64,000 nucleotides of DNA from Istiophorus platypterus (lineage: Eukaryota > Chordata > Actinopteri > Istiophoriformes > Istiophoridae), in NCBI GenBank assembly GCA_016859345.1, contig CM029111.1, positions 10,226,714 to 10,290,713 on the forward strand, read 5' to 3'. Numbering within the stretch: the stretch's first letter is position 1; the number at the start of each line of letters is the position of its first letter. The notes under the pieces are model-generated. The model saw only the letters and a program-made list of their open reading frames with translations, had not been told where the DNA came from and did no database searches. Below, piece by piece: positions 1 through 12,100 of the stretch. The position numbers and the translations under genes were made by a program.

Positions 1-1183
1 CTGCATACTTGACCTCATGGGCCAACAGAGTCATGCCCCTGCTCTGCTCCGGGAAGAGAAAATCTGTGGCGCGTCTGGTCACTGCGTCCTTGGGTTTCTT
101 ATTACTATCTGTCACTCGTGCTGTAACTCAGAACTTGCTCCGCAAGACTCACATGTACACTTTGGATTGTAATGATCACAATCTAAATATAGCAGCTGAC
201 TCTGGCACCGTGCTGAGCCAGTGAAACGCAGCTGATAACATTTACCTGTATGTCTGCACCCAGTCCAAGTTTTGGTGAGAGTTACTAGCTTGTGTCAGAC
301 AAGTGTTTCTCTACTGCAAAACAAACTCTAAAAAAAAGCCTTTTGTGTTGTAATTGAACACAATTACTGACATTGTCCTTGAGGAAGTTTGTACAGGTGT
401 GATCTCCCACTGCAGGGGACCAGGGAAAAAGTTTCCTGGCAGTCATTACCAGTTTTACTATGCCTCGATAAAACAGTTTAATTTTCCTTATTACTGTGAT
501 TTACTCATTCGTTCTCTCTGTTACAAAACAAAGGTGTGTAAGGCTCCATGTTAACATTCCTGACACGTCTGCAGTGTTTGGGATATAAGTTTATATCTCA
601 GAATTAATTTTCTGCAGTTTGTTACTTGACCCAGAGCAAACAAACAAGAAGGCTACCTCATAACATTTTACTATAAAATGTGTAAATGCTGTGCAGATAT
701 CATAATGAATGTGTACTAGACTTGAATATTTCTAACTTTATTTATTTATGCAAGGACAAAATATATTACATTTTTAAACTTAAGGAAAGTGACCTATAAA
801 GACGTATGATGTAGAGTAATAATATTTTAATATTTAAGTTCTAGTTACAATTTGATTAATTTGAAATACTGATAATACACCAAATATTTTTCTTATCTTT
901 TTTGACTATAAAATTAGGTCTACAGTAAAGGATATATAAGTAATTTTTTATGGCATTTCACACACTAATGTCCATACTCTCCAAAGTATAAACTGACCAT
1001 TAAGTCTAAGTTTTATTATACATTGATCATTTTCAATGTTTTTTTTAAGTTCAAAACCATGTACAAAACAGTACTCCCCAACTTTGCCTTATCAACCAGA
1101 AATGTGTGCTAATCAGTTCTTCTGTGTTGTTACTGAGAAATTCAGAAAAGCTAGAAGGGTAAATTAATGTACCTTTAGGATAT
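1..1183. other. AT-rich non-coding sequence, no gene recognised
   Basis: No open frame here resembles a known protein and no convincing exon with paired splice sites was found. If the neighbouring IFT122-like segment once had 5' exons, this stretch would be intron or upstream flank. Short homopolymer and AT-rich tracts are the only visible structure. Confidence 0.5.
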
Positions 1184-1625
1184 ACAGTACTGTGTAAAAG
1201 TTTTAGGCAGTGCAACAAATTGAGGATTGTTTTAAGAATAACGCCATGAATAGTTTTTAAGCAATTCACTGAACCCAGACTGCAGTAAACAGAATAAAAC
1301 AAATTAAATCAGTATTTGGTATGACCAGCATTTGGCTTTAAACCAGTACCGGTTTTCCTGCTTGTGAACTAGTTTAAGGTACTTGTGCAAGTAGGTTGTT
1401 CCAAGCATCTTCTGTGGATTTAGTCTGTCTGAGTTACTTCTGTCTCCTCATGTGATCCCAGACTGAATCCATGATGGTGAGATCAGGACTCTGTGGCAGC
1501 CAGACCATCTGTTTCAGGGCTGCTTGTTCTCTTTGTCTGTGAAGATCGTTTCTTATAACACTGGCTGTTGATATGGAGATTGTTTTCAGGATTTTAAAAT
1601 GAGGAGGGCATACTCCACCGCCTCC
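1184..1625 (-). mobile_element. Decayed Tc1-like DNA transposon, transposase C-terminal part and terminal repeat
   Basis: The left edge (about 1184-1212) resembles the terminal repeat of a common fish Tc1-like family (acagtactgtg, then aaaagttttaggcag). Read on the minus strand, 1350-1560 encodes a decayed transposase C-terminus with recognisable pieces (PQSPDL, SVWDHMRRQK, KSTEDAWNN) interrupted by stops. The start of the large tandem duplication falls inside this element at about 1349. It cannot encode an active protein. The right limit is approximate. Confidence 0.75.
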
Positions 1626-3103
1626 TAGAGACTTATATATAAATCTTGATTGCCTTCAGAAGAAAAACAGATTGGCACACAGTCCATCCTTTACCACAAA
1701 AACATCCTCAAATGTACTGCAAAAACCGATAAAGAATTAGAAAGGAAATTTTCAGATGCGACAGTAGATATGTCACCACTGAGCCCTGATGTCAACATAT
1801 CTGGAGCTTAATATTTGCAGGTTCAGTTAAAGTTGAGTCCATCACGTCACAAGAAAACAAAACAAAACCCTCACCAAATAAACCAAAGCAAATTCCATTA
1901 GAAACCTGAAATAATTTACCGCAGGAGAAATAGAAACTCTCCTTCTGTGGGGTGAATTTACTAAACTGAAAGGCCACATGAAATACTGTTTTTTGAAGGA
2001 GCTTTTGCTACTTTTTTATCCTGTCCATATTTTTCTTTATGTTTACTGCAGTGTTTTTCATAGATAGACACTAAATATCCTGAAATGTGCTGGTTAATTT
2101 ATTGAATCTGCTGAAATATTTGAAGCATTTATCTGGACAGTTATTGCTGTTATTTCAGTTATTGCATGAATTAACAACAGCAACAAACATAACCTGAAAG
2201 TTATGACAACTCACTGGACAAAAAGGTGCAGCTTTGTGTGAGCAACAGGAAATTGAGGTTACGATAGAGGACCTATCTTAGTGCCACTCTAAATAGGTTT
2301 GTCTTTAAACATCACAGTTAGTGACCAAGGTCATAAAGGCAGTATTTTCTGAACTAAATTGTTTTGTAAGGAAAGGCAACCTGCTGTTTTCATTCAGTGG
2401 TCCTGCCAGTTTCTTCACACATAAAGGGGAGATCTTCAAGATAGTTTATGGGGAAAATTTTGACAGCAAAGTCATTCAACAGTATGCATTGGCTTAAATA
2501 CTTAAACCTTCCTCATCCCCTCCCTTACATACCCACTTTCTCTTTTATTTCCTTTTTTCCCCAGTGACGATCAAGTGCCGTAAACTGGTAAAGAAGATCG
2601 ACATCTACAGAAACCGTCTTGCCATCCAGCTGCCTGAGAAGATCCTCATCTATGAGCTCTATTCAGATGACTCCTCAGACATGCACTACCGCATCAAGGA
2701 GAAAATTGGCAGGAAGTTTGAATGCAAATTGCTGGTAGTCTGTTCTCAGCATATCATCCTGTGCCAGGTTAGGAGGAAGACTTCCTTGGTCATAAAAACA
2801 AAACACCCAAAACATTAATTTAAACACACTAACTTGAAGTTTGTTGCTTGCCATTACAAGAGACTTTCTGTGTTTTGGATCTTTCTTAATATAATGAGAC
2901 AGTTTTCCCTCAGTTATGCTTGGCAGGCTGAACTCTGACCCCCTGGTCTTTCTAAATTACACTAATGTACACTTTACAGATTGAGCAAGAGGCTGTAGAA
3001 ACATTTGAAAAATATTCATATGATGGAAGCAGAATGAATCAGCATTCAACCATTCACTACTAACCCAAACAGCCCAGAGAAAATTGATAATCTCTTGCAA
3101 TTG
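1349..3103 (+). repeat. Tandem duplication, copy 1 (about 1.75 kb)
   Basis: This block is repeated almost base for base at 3104-4843. It contains part of the Tc1-like relic and one IFT122-type exon (2565-2767). Spacing between matching sites is 1755 bases at the left edge, 1754 after a one-base difference, and 1740 in the right half, after copy 2 lost about 14 bases near 3892. Only scattered substitutions were seen, so the duplication is very recent or an assembly artefact. Confidence 0.95.
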
Positions 3104-4843
3104 CCGGTTTTCCTGCTTGTGAACTAGTTTAAGGTACTTGGCAAGTAGGTTGTTCCAAGCATCTTCTGTGGATTTAGTCTGTCTGAGTTACTTCTGTCTC
3201 CTCATGTGATCCCAGACTGAATCCATGATGGTGAGATCAGGACTCTGTGGCAGCCAGACCATCTGTTTCAGGGCTGCTTGTTCTCTTTGTCTGTGAAGAT
3301 CGTTTCTTATAACACTGGCTGTTGATATGGAGATTGTTTTCAGGATTTTAAAATGAGGAGGGCATACTCCACCGCCTCCTAGAGACTTATATATAAATCT
3401 TGATTGCCTTCAGAAGAAAAACAGATTGGCACACAGTCCATCCTTTACCACAAAAACATCCTCAAATGTACTGCAAAAACCGATAAAGAATTAGAAAGGA
3501 AATTTTCAGATGCGACAGTAGATATGTCACCACTGAGCCCTGATGTCAACATATCTGGAGCTTAATATTTGCAGGTTCAGTTAAAGTTGAGTCCATCACG
3601 TCACAAGAAAACAAAACAAAACCCTCACCAAATAAACCAAAGCAAATTCCATTAGAAACCTGAAATAATTTACCGCAGGAGAAATAGAAACTCTCCTTCT
3701 GTGGGGTGAATTTACTAAACTGAAAGGCCACATGAAATACTGTTTTTTGAAGGAGCTTTTGCTACTTTTTTATCCTGTCCATATTTTTCTTTATGTTTAC
3801 TGCAGTGTTTTTCATAGATAGACACTAAATATCCTGAAATGTGCTGGTTAATTTATTGAATCTGCTGAAATATTTGAAGCATTTATCTGGACTTTCAGTT
3901 ATTGCATGAATTAACAACAGCAACAAACATAACCTGAAAGTTATGACAACTCACTGGACAAAAAGGTGCAGCTTTGTGTGAGCAACAGGAAATTGAGGTT
4001 ACGATAGAGGACCTATCTTAGTGCCACTCTAAATAGGTTTGTCTTTAAACATCACAGTTAGTGACCAAGGTCATAAAGGCAGTATTTTCTGAACTAAATT
4101 GTTTTGTAAGGAAAGGCAACCTGCTGTTTTCATTCAGTGGTCCTGCCAGTTTCTTCACACATAAAGGGGAGATCTTCAAGATAGTTTATGGGGAAAATTT
4201 TGACAGCAAAGTCATTCAACAGTATGCATTGGCTTAAATACTTAAACCTTCCTCATCCCCTCCCTTACATACCCACTTTCTCTTTTATTTCCTTTTTTCC
4301 CCAGTGACGATCAAGTGCCGTAAACTGGTAAAGAAGATCGACATCTACAGAAACCGTCTTGCCATCCAGCTGCCTGAGAAGATCCTCATCTATGAGCTCT
4401 ATTCAGATGACTCCTCAGACATGCACTACCGCATCAAGGAGAAAATTGGCAGGAAGTTTGAATGCAAATTGCTGGTAGTCTGTTCTCAGCATATCATCCT
4501 GTGCCAGGTTAGGAGGAAGACTTCCTTGGTCATAAAAACAAAACACCCAAAACATTAATTTAAACACACTAACTTGAAGTTTGTTGCTTGCCATTACAAG
4601 AGACTTTCTGTGTTTTGGATCTTTCTTAATATAATGAGACAGTTTTCCCTCAGTTATGCTTGGCAGGCTGAACTCTGACCCCCTGGTCTTTCTAAATTAC
4701 ACTAATGTACACTTTACAGATTGAGCAAGAGGCTGTAGAAACATTTGAAAAATATTCATATGATGGAAGCAGAATGAATCAGCATTCAACCATTCACTAT
4801 TAACCCAAACAGCCCAGAGAAAATTGATAATCTCTTGCAATTG
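3104..4843 (+). repeat. Tandem duplication, copy 2 (about 1.74 kb)
   Basis: This is the second, nearly identical copy of 1349-3103. The internal junction at 3101-3110 and the right edge at 4841-4850 both carry the short motif ttgccggttt, while copy 1 begins at ccggttt. That looks like microhomology at the breakpoint. It carries the second IFT122-type exon at 4305-4507. Differences from copy 1 include a one-base loss near 3139, a loss of about 14 bases near 3892, and a C to T change near 4800. Confidence 0.95.
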
Positions 4844-5221
4844 CCGGTTTCCCAGATGTTTCTGCATAGTTTGCAAAAGGCTCCAGCTGTGCATGTGCTC
4901 TGCAAGCTCTGTCTCTTTCCCCTCCCCTACCCTCTTCAAAGAGGATGAAGTGAGACAGTTGAATGAAAGGGAAGGACCAGTCTGCTGAACCAGTGGGTGT
5001 CTCTCGGGGTTCCTCTCTGCTTCTTGTCTCTATGTGTTTGACAGAGGCTCGTAGGGAGGAGGAGCAGCCATAACACAGAGGCTATTTCCCTTTAAATCTT
5101 TCTGTGTGTGACAGAGCTGCTTCAGATCTCTCTCTAACAGGCATGCTTGTGTTTCATGGCTCAGACAGCTTTTAGGCCCTATGAATGAGCCTAAATTCTT
5201 GTAGGTGCCTTGCAAGTCTAT

Positions 5222-5262
5222 GTCAAATCAAATCATTGTTTATTTTTATAGCATTTCTTTCT
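5222..5262 (+). repeat. Short dispersed fish repeat fragment
   Basis: The string tcaaatcaaatcattg followed by tttatttttatagc matches the end motif of a very common teleost repeat (normally caaatcaaatttatttatatagc). Only a short degenerate piece is present. Confidence 0.45.
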
Positions 5263-7661
5263 GGCATCAAACCACACGTTGTAGGTTTTAACGGAACAAT
5301 ATGCTAAGATTTGTTAGACTTTTACAAGTATGTTTAAATAATGTAAATGCTGAGCTTAACAGACAGTGAAATAATGAATATAGAATAATTTGGTCATACC
5401 AAACCAGTCAGTCTTGCATGTGTCATGTGTAATTGTGGTCTCGCCTTTTCCATTCTGCTCTGGTGCAGGAGAAGCGGCTCCAGTGCCTGTCGTTCACCAG
5501 TGTCAGGGAAAAAGAATGGGTGATGGAGTCCCTGATTCGCTACATCAAAGTGATTGGTGGACCTCCAGGCAGAGAGGGCCTACTAGTAGGGTTAAAAAAT
5601 GGAGCTGTGAGTATTTCAAGAAAATTCATTCCCACATTAAGTAATCTTAGAAATGGATCTCGCGCTCAGAAGCCCATGACCCAGAAATTTAAACACATAA
5701 GAATCAGTTTTCTTCTTGAAGAAGATGGGATTTATTTGTATGAGAATCTGCAAGCAATAAAACACATTCCTTGTACTGTTTACTTTTATTATAATTATAT
5801 AATGATTTAACCAGCATTAGCTCAAATGCTCTGTTCTGATTTTGTTCTGCTGGTCACTGTTTTTTGATGTAGATCCTGAAGATATTTGTTGACAACCTGT
5901 TTCCCATCACGCTGCTGAAGCTGTCAATGTCAGTGCGCTGCTTGGACATGAGTGCCTCACGCAATAAACTGGCTGTGGTGGATGAGCACAACACTCTCCT
6001 GGTTTATGACATCAACAGTAAAGAACTGCTTTTTCAGGTCAGCTAGCAGTGTATGGCTGAGGGGCCTAACTAGGCAAATTTAAAAATACATTTCAAAGTT
6101 GCAGTGGAAAGGAATTGAATAGAAACATGCGTGTGTTTATAATTATTTGCATTAAGTACAGGTATATATTTTACTGATGTACCCCTGCCTGGTTTGTGTT
6201 CCACAGTCACCTCCAGACCATTTCCCCCACTAAACTCCCTTACACATCTCTTCTCTTTTGCTCTCTCCGTAGGAGCCTAATGCTAACAGCGTTGCCTGGA
6301 ACACCCAGTGTGAGGACATGCTGTGCTTCTCTGGTAACGGGTACCTTAACATCAAGGCCAGTAACTTCCCTGTACACCAGCAGAAGATGCAAGGCTTTAT
6401 GGTCGGCTATAATGGCTCGAAGATCTTCTGTCTCCACGTCTATTCCATGTCGGCTGTGGAAGTGCCTCAGGTGTGTAGTATGTTGTCAGCCTGTCCTAGT
6501 CTGAAGGCAATTACATTGCTCCATTTGGTCATAATGAAGAAATGAGAACACTTCTATGCTAATGGTGGGTGTATCTTAAATATCACGGTATTCTGTATTC
6601 TTTGTACAACAAAGTCAAGAATAACTTAGTTGGACAGCTTTTCTACCAAGTAATAGATAGAAGTATGTGGCGAAGGTATGATGTTGGTGGTCTTCTTCCT
6701 ACGTATAGGTTAGTTTGCTGCCGTTTTTACACTGTTGCTCCGTCCAGTCAGCACCCATGTACCAGTACCTGGAGAGGAGGATGTTTAAAATAGCCTAACA
6801 GATCGCCTGTCTGGGCATCACAGACAGTGAGGGACTGGAGGGACTTGACTTCGACACCGCCAAGAAGGCCAGTCAGACACACAAATTGGTCTGATAGAGA
6901 CCGATGTTATCAAACATTTTCAATTTTACTGCTTTTCTCTCCACAGGATAATAAAAACTTATAAATAACAGCAACTCCTCCAAATGTGGTGATAGCACTT
7001 TGCATGTACCTTAGACTTATTCTTAGGATTATTGTCATCTGAAAAGACTCACCAAGGCAGCCAAATATAAACACAAGAAATGTTCATACTGTCTCTGTAA
7101 GGCAGGATTTTTAAGAGGATGGAACTCATCAATAGCATTGAGGTAGTACTTACTCTTCAGAAACTGAAAAAAAGTCCCACAGTAATGTGTAATATCAAGT
7201 TCCCGTTTTCTGTTTGCTGATTACTATTCTGACTAGTGGTGACATCATCAAAGTTAGACAAGGCTGAGGGAAAATGGAGCCAATCAGTTATTATTGTCAT
7301 CATACATTTAATTTTGTGGTTTTTCTCTAGGCTCTAAATCAAAACCTTAAACAATGGGGAAGAAACTTAAATCATCACTGACCTTCATTGGTCCAGTCCA
7401 TAAGCATGTGCAAGCAAACATTTACATTCAGTTAGGCACATGCACATTCCATGACAATTTTGCATGCAGAGAAGAGGCCAGACTTTGAACTTCACCATTG
7501 CCAGGAGAACATTTCTGCTGTGATCCCTTTTGAAAATTGTGACACACATCTCTGAAAGAGTGCTTTCTTCCCATGACATAAAATAAATGTGCATTGCTTT
7601 CTATAAAAAAATCGTCTGATCCCTAATATTATGACTGATGGAGTAAGAGTTTAGTGAGGGT

Positions 7662-7680
7662 TGATCGGTGAGACCGATCA
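7662..7680. repeat. Small perfect inverted repeat
   Basis: The arms tgatcggt and accgatca flank the three-base spacer gag. It sits just upstream of the last IFT122-like block. It has no known function and is probably debris of the decayed exon region. Confidence 0.5.
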
Positions 7681-8641
7681 CCCATCAATTCAATAGGTTT
7701 TAGTGCCCAAAAAAGCGGGGTGAGAACGACAATGAGCTGTTCCTGGCAGACGTCTATGCCTACCAGGGGAAATTCCACGAGGCAGCCAAACTCTATAAAC
7801 GTACTGGCCATGAATCTAGAGCCCTGAGCATGTACACTGACCTGTGTATGACATTTGGACATGTACAGTATACTATTGTATCAATGTAGACAATAAAACT
7901 AGAAAACATTGCCTGTTTTAGGGGTGTAGAACATGTGTTTTTCTTCACCATGTGCAGTTATACCAAACTGGGGCCCTGCACTGTGTTCAAACACCCCCCC
8001 TCCCCCTTTACCGTCTGTCTTTCATCTCCTCATATATCACTAGAATCTCTACATATATCATCTGATCAGTACACACAAACCATACATTTACACATGTAGC
8101 CCTGTACAACACAAAGCTAACTCACACATGTAGTTATGGTTGGAAATGGAGCACAAATGGAGAGAAATAAGACGAGCATCTGCTCTTACATGAGCACTTT
8201 GATGAGGAGGTCAGTCGGAGTTGAGACATATTCAGGCTTTATTATGTTAACACTTTGGGACACTTTGATCATCAGCATTACCATTGCTTTGCTGGAGCAG
8301 ATGACACAGCCACGACTTGTTCATGTATATTTGATGTGGCTACTATGTATGTGGCTGTGTGGCCATCTGGTCCTACGGGCTGTTTGTTTTAGATAGGATG
8401 GACACTTGAGGAAAATGCCCACTTTGTCGGTTGACTCTTGCTCCTTGCTCGGCCTTACCCCATGTGATTTTATGTGTCTGAACTGGACTTCTTTTGCTCT
8501 CCATGCAGATTACTATTAGGAATCTACTTGTGATATTAACCTTGTTGGACACATTTCTAGCTTGTCATCAGTCTTAAGGAGGATTTCTCAGTTATCAGTT
8601 GGTGTGTTTGTACATTTGTAGCAGGGTCTTTCTCTTTACAG

Positions 8642-8821
8642 GAGTTTGTCAGAGTGACAGACACTCCTCTCAACCAGGCTGTTCCGGCCCCGATTGTGTC
8701 CAGCTGGGGACCTTTGGCTCATGTTGTTTCCCGTCTCTCTCCCTTCATTTCCTTACATCCCTCCACTGTTGTGAATATAGAAGAAATTGAAGACCATCCT
8801 CTCAGATGTTTTTACGACTGA
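8642..8821 (+). CDS. Unassigned possible terminal coding exon (60 codons with stop)
   Basis: A strong acceptor (pyrimidine-rich tctttctctttacag, ending at 8641) is followed by an open frame of 59 residues beginning EFVRVTDTPLNQAVPAP and ending HPLRCFYD with TGA at 8819-8821. Its base composition is less AT-rich than its flanks. I could not assign it to a protein family, and it does not match the known C-terminus of IFT122. It lies between the IFT122 remnant and the 3' end of eif2d on the opposite strand. It could be the last exon of a lost or rearranged gene, or a chance open frame. Confidence 0.25.
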   Translation, partial: EFVRVTDTPLNQAVPAPIVSSWGPLAHVVSRLSPFISLHPSTVVNIEEIEDHPLRCFYD

Positions 8822-9094
8822 AAATATAAAACTTTGTTGGGCACAGCATTAAACTGGGGTGTTAGACTGACACTTGCACATTTTTTTGCCTTTTGCACAT
8901 TCATGCATAGTTCCTATTTAATTCTTGCCATGGTTGGTTTTGAATGTCTAAATCTGAGGAAAGAGTTCTCTCCTCATATTCTTTCACCATCAGAAACTAA
9001 TTATGTTGAAGTGAAGCAATGCTGGTCTGGTTTAAATGACCCCATCAGTAACTTTACTAAGAAATATCCAGTGGGAAGTTGACAATGAATCAAC

Positions 9095-9100
9095 TTTATT
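9095..9100 (-). terminator. eif2d: Polyadenylation signal of eif2d
   Basis: The plus-strand string tttatt reads AATAAA on the minus strand, about 90 bases past the eif2d stop codon. The distance and orientation fit a short 3' UTR. Confidence 0.6.
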
Positions 9101-9190
9101 ATGAATGACAAACAGTTTTATGTTGTTGTGTTAACATACAGTAAAGCATCTTTAAAAGACAGCAAACAGCGTGTATAGCAGATTGAAATG

Positions 9191-12100
9191 CTACTTCTTC
9201 TTGCCACTTTTTAGAGCTTTGTCTAGTCCTTGGATGTACTTGCGAGGAATTTGATAGTGATCTGAAATTGAAATAAAAGATTAGACGAGCTGAATTTCTT
9301 TGTAAAGGTAAAGCAATTGAAAGAAACAACTGAGAGAAATTGTAAGATATTCTAAAATTCAAACCTAAAAGCAAAGAGCCAACTTGCTGAATCTGGTTGC
9401 CTTGGATCTGAACCAGGACTTTATCCTTGGCCCCAGGAATGGTCTGTAAGACGGAGCTGGCCTGGACTCTGTGCTGCAAAGCAGTGGCCACAACTGCAGA
9501 ATCCAAACCATATACTTCCAGGTTCTTTATTAGAGTCACCTAGAGATAGCACATGTAGACAGTTAGAACAATAAATCAACCAGGCAGATAGACAAACTGA
9601 TATTAGCTTACCATAGATACACCTGTATTGTGTATAACTTAGCCAATAAATAACAAGAAACCGCAGTGCAAAAATTACAAAATGTTACGCATCCCACTCA
9701 GTACATACAGCTTATACATCATTACCAGATTTCTGTGGGAATGGCAATGCCAGTCTATCAAACTGAAATATCTCAAGAACAATGGGATGGATTGCCAGGA
9801 TATTTAGTTGAAACATTCTTGGTCCCCAGAGGATAAATCCTTATGACTTTGGTGACCCCCTGACTATTCTTCAGGCACCATAATAAGATTTGCGGTTAAA
9901 ATGTCTCTGGAACAATTACATGGACTGTCATGAAATCGGACTGAAATTCATGTCCCTCTTAGGAACTGAACTGTAATGATTTTGGGGATCCTGTAACTTT
10001 TCATCTCACACCATCATCAGTTCAGAATCAAATTTGTCATTTTTGACCAAACTGATATTCTGTTTTTAAACAGCCTCACAGAGTCTCTAGCATGGAAGTT
10101 GACAGTAAACTTTCAAATATGAAGACTTTGGCAAAAAATCCATATGGATGTACAACTTGAAATCAATGTAAGAGATTGTAGCTTGAGTTGTCACCTTCTT
10201 ATTGGAGCCTCGAGAAGCCACAGTTATGTCTATGGGCTCAATGTGGCCCTTCTTAATAATGGGTGTTTGTCCAGAGAACACAACTTGATAGCACTCCTGC
10301 ATTCTTCCAAGCGTCCTGTAAAAATGAGGTTTAATTGTTTAATCAGCACCAAATGCACCAAATTATAGAGAGATAGAGACTGAGAGGATAGGAGATACTG
10401 TCGAACCTCGTCTACTAATTCATCTACTGTCCTTCTAACACAGCAATGAATAGCGTATTTATACTTCTTTCAGTATGACAATGTGAGGGTCTGCACTGCT
10501 ATTGCTACCTTCAAATGAGGTGATTACCAAGCCATGCAATCTTGATTTACCAAAAGTAACAATAACTGACGTTTAAAAGGCTGTTCTAGATCACGAAATA
10601 TAAATATTTCTAGCGTATCTGAAAAGAAACAAAACACACACTAAACACTGGATGAACACTGAACCTTTCACCTTGCTCTGTTGTCTTCGCTATCAACAAC
10701 CTCTCCTGGCCAAGCAAATCACAGTTCTTGTGGTCTCCATGTGGTATCTTCGTAGCCCACAATGTGTATTCACATGTTTTGAGGAGGTGCATGTCAGCTT
10801 CAGCAGCACCTCCAGTGGAGCTACAGACCATCTGCAACACCCGATGCAGACGTATAAATCTGGCTTAAAAATAGACACTACCATTTAGCTAACCAAAGTC
10901 ATCAGAAATGAATAAGATAGATGACGACACTGTTAATTCTTAAGAACTCCCAAGGACTGGTAAGAGCAATGCAAGAGATGTCTTTGCTTTTTCTCCTCAA
11001 CCAGGGCCACAGACATTATCACTGCTGCTTAGACTTCAGAGCAGCACAATATTGTTGTTTACATTTTAGATCTGGATTAAAAGTGGCATTAGGGTGATTA
11101 TTTTATTCCATGCTCATACCGCAGTGATGATGCTGACTGCCTCCATCTGCCCACACTAGTAAATACAGTACGTTCACATGTTGACTCAGGCCAGTATAAT
11201 GGATTATAGTAGTCAAGGGTAAACTGGAATGAGTAATGGCAGAATTTTTGTTTAATATTGTACAAAAACAAAAACAAATTGAGAGATAAAATAATAAAAT
11301 AGATCTTAACCTGCTGAAGAGATCATCCCACTTGAGTGACTCTACATCCCGGTACTCTGATTTCTCCAGTAAGCAGTCACATAGAGTTGGGTTTATGGTC
11401 ACGTAACTGTCAGTCACAAACAAAAAAACAAAAAAAAAAAAAAAAAAGAGAAAACACAGCATACAGTTCATGGCTCTCAACAGGTCAACAAGAAACATGC
11501 TGTCCAGGTCCATGACAGTTTTTATTAAATTTCTCCCATCAGTCATTACCAATTTATTTCACATCAGATGATGCACACAAATTTTCATGAGAAACATGAG
11601 ATGTCTCCTCAGATTCAGAGTCACATTTAAGCATTTTAGCCAGTTATAAGAACATGTTTTGGCCTGAGGTCAGTTCCATATTTGCTAAGTGGCCATTAAG
11701 TCTGCCCTTTTACTACTGCATCGTGTTATGTAAAAATTGGCAGGGTGGTTACATTTAAACAAACACTGAACTCAGTGTCTTCAGTGTTTTGTGTTTATTA
11801 TTCCAAGAATTGAGGTTCCTATTCCTCATATTTCAGCTGACAGAAACAGAGCTTGTTTGTGAGATACAAATCCATTTTTCTCATTCTTATAACATCATTA
11901 TAGACAAACACAAGATACTGCAAAAGCATGAGCTCTGCTAAACTCTGTTGGTTGAGGTAACACTGACATATGCGCTGATACCGGTTGTTTTCAAATGCAC
12001 TATATATATATATAACATCAACACACCTTTTTCCCCTAAGAGAAATAAAGCATCTACTTACTTTTTATTAATTTCATCAACCAGTTCATTCTTCTTCACA

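Larger units (their letters stand above)
2565..7860 (+). pseudogene. ift122: IFT122-like (intraflagellar transport complex A subunit) fragment, broken
   Basis: IFT122 is a WD40/TPR subunit of the IFT-A complex for retrograde ciliary transport. Exon-like blocks match its WD40 region in order: 2565-2767 (CRKLVKKIDIYRNRLAIQLP), duplicated at 4305-4507; 5469-5606 (VIGGPPGREGLLVGLKNG); 5873-6037 (RCLDMSAS); 6273-6470 (EPNANSVAWNTQCEDMLCFS); 6748-6890 (MYQYLERRMFK). A TPR-region block at about 7718-7860 contains ELFLADVYAYQGKFHEAAK. The middle blocks keep open frames and good splice sites. The block at 6748 has an in-frame TAA at 6796-6798 and lacks about nine codons. The block at 7718 is frame-shifted at its left edge and diverges before the next TPR. 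No later TPR or C-terminal exons follow. The duplicated exon is 203 nt, so including both copies would shift the frame. 5' exons could lie left of the window. Most likely a truncated pseudogene; a misassembled functional gene is the alternative. Confidence 0.82.

Noticed and set aside
10610..10888. Possible extra exon in the eif2d intron between coding exons 12 and 13
   Set aside because: Open frames are present on both strands, but exon 12 joins exon 13 in phase and matches human eIF2D without any insertion.
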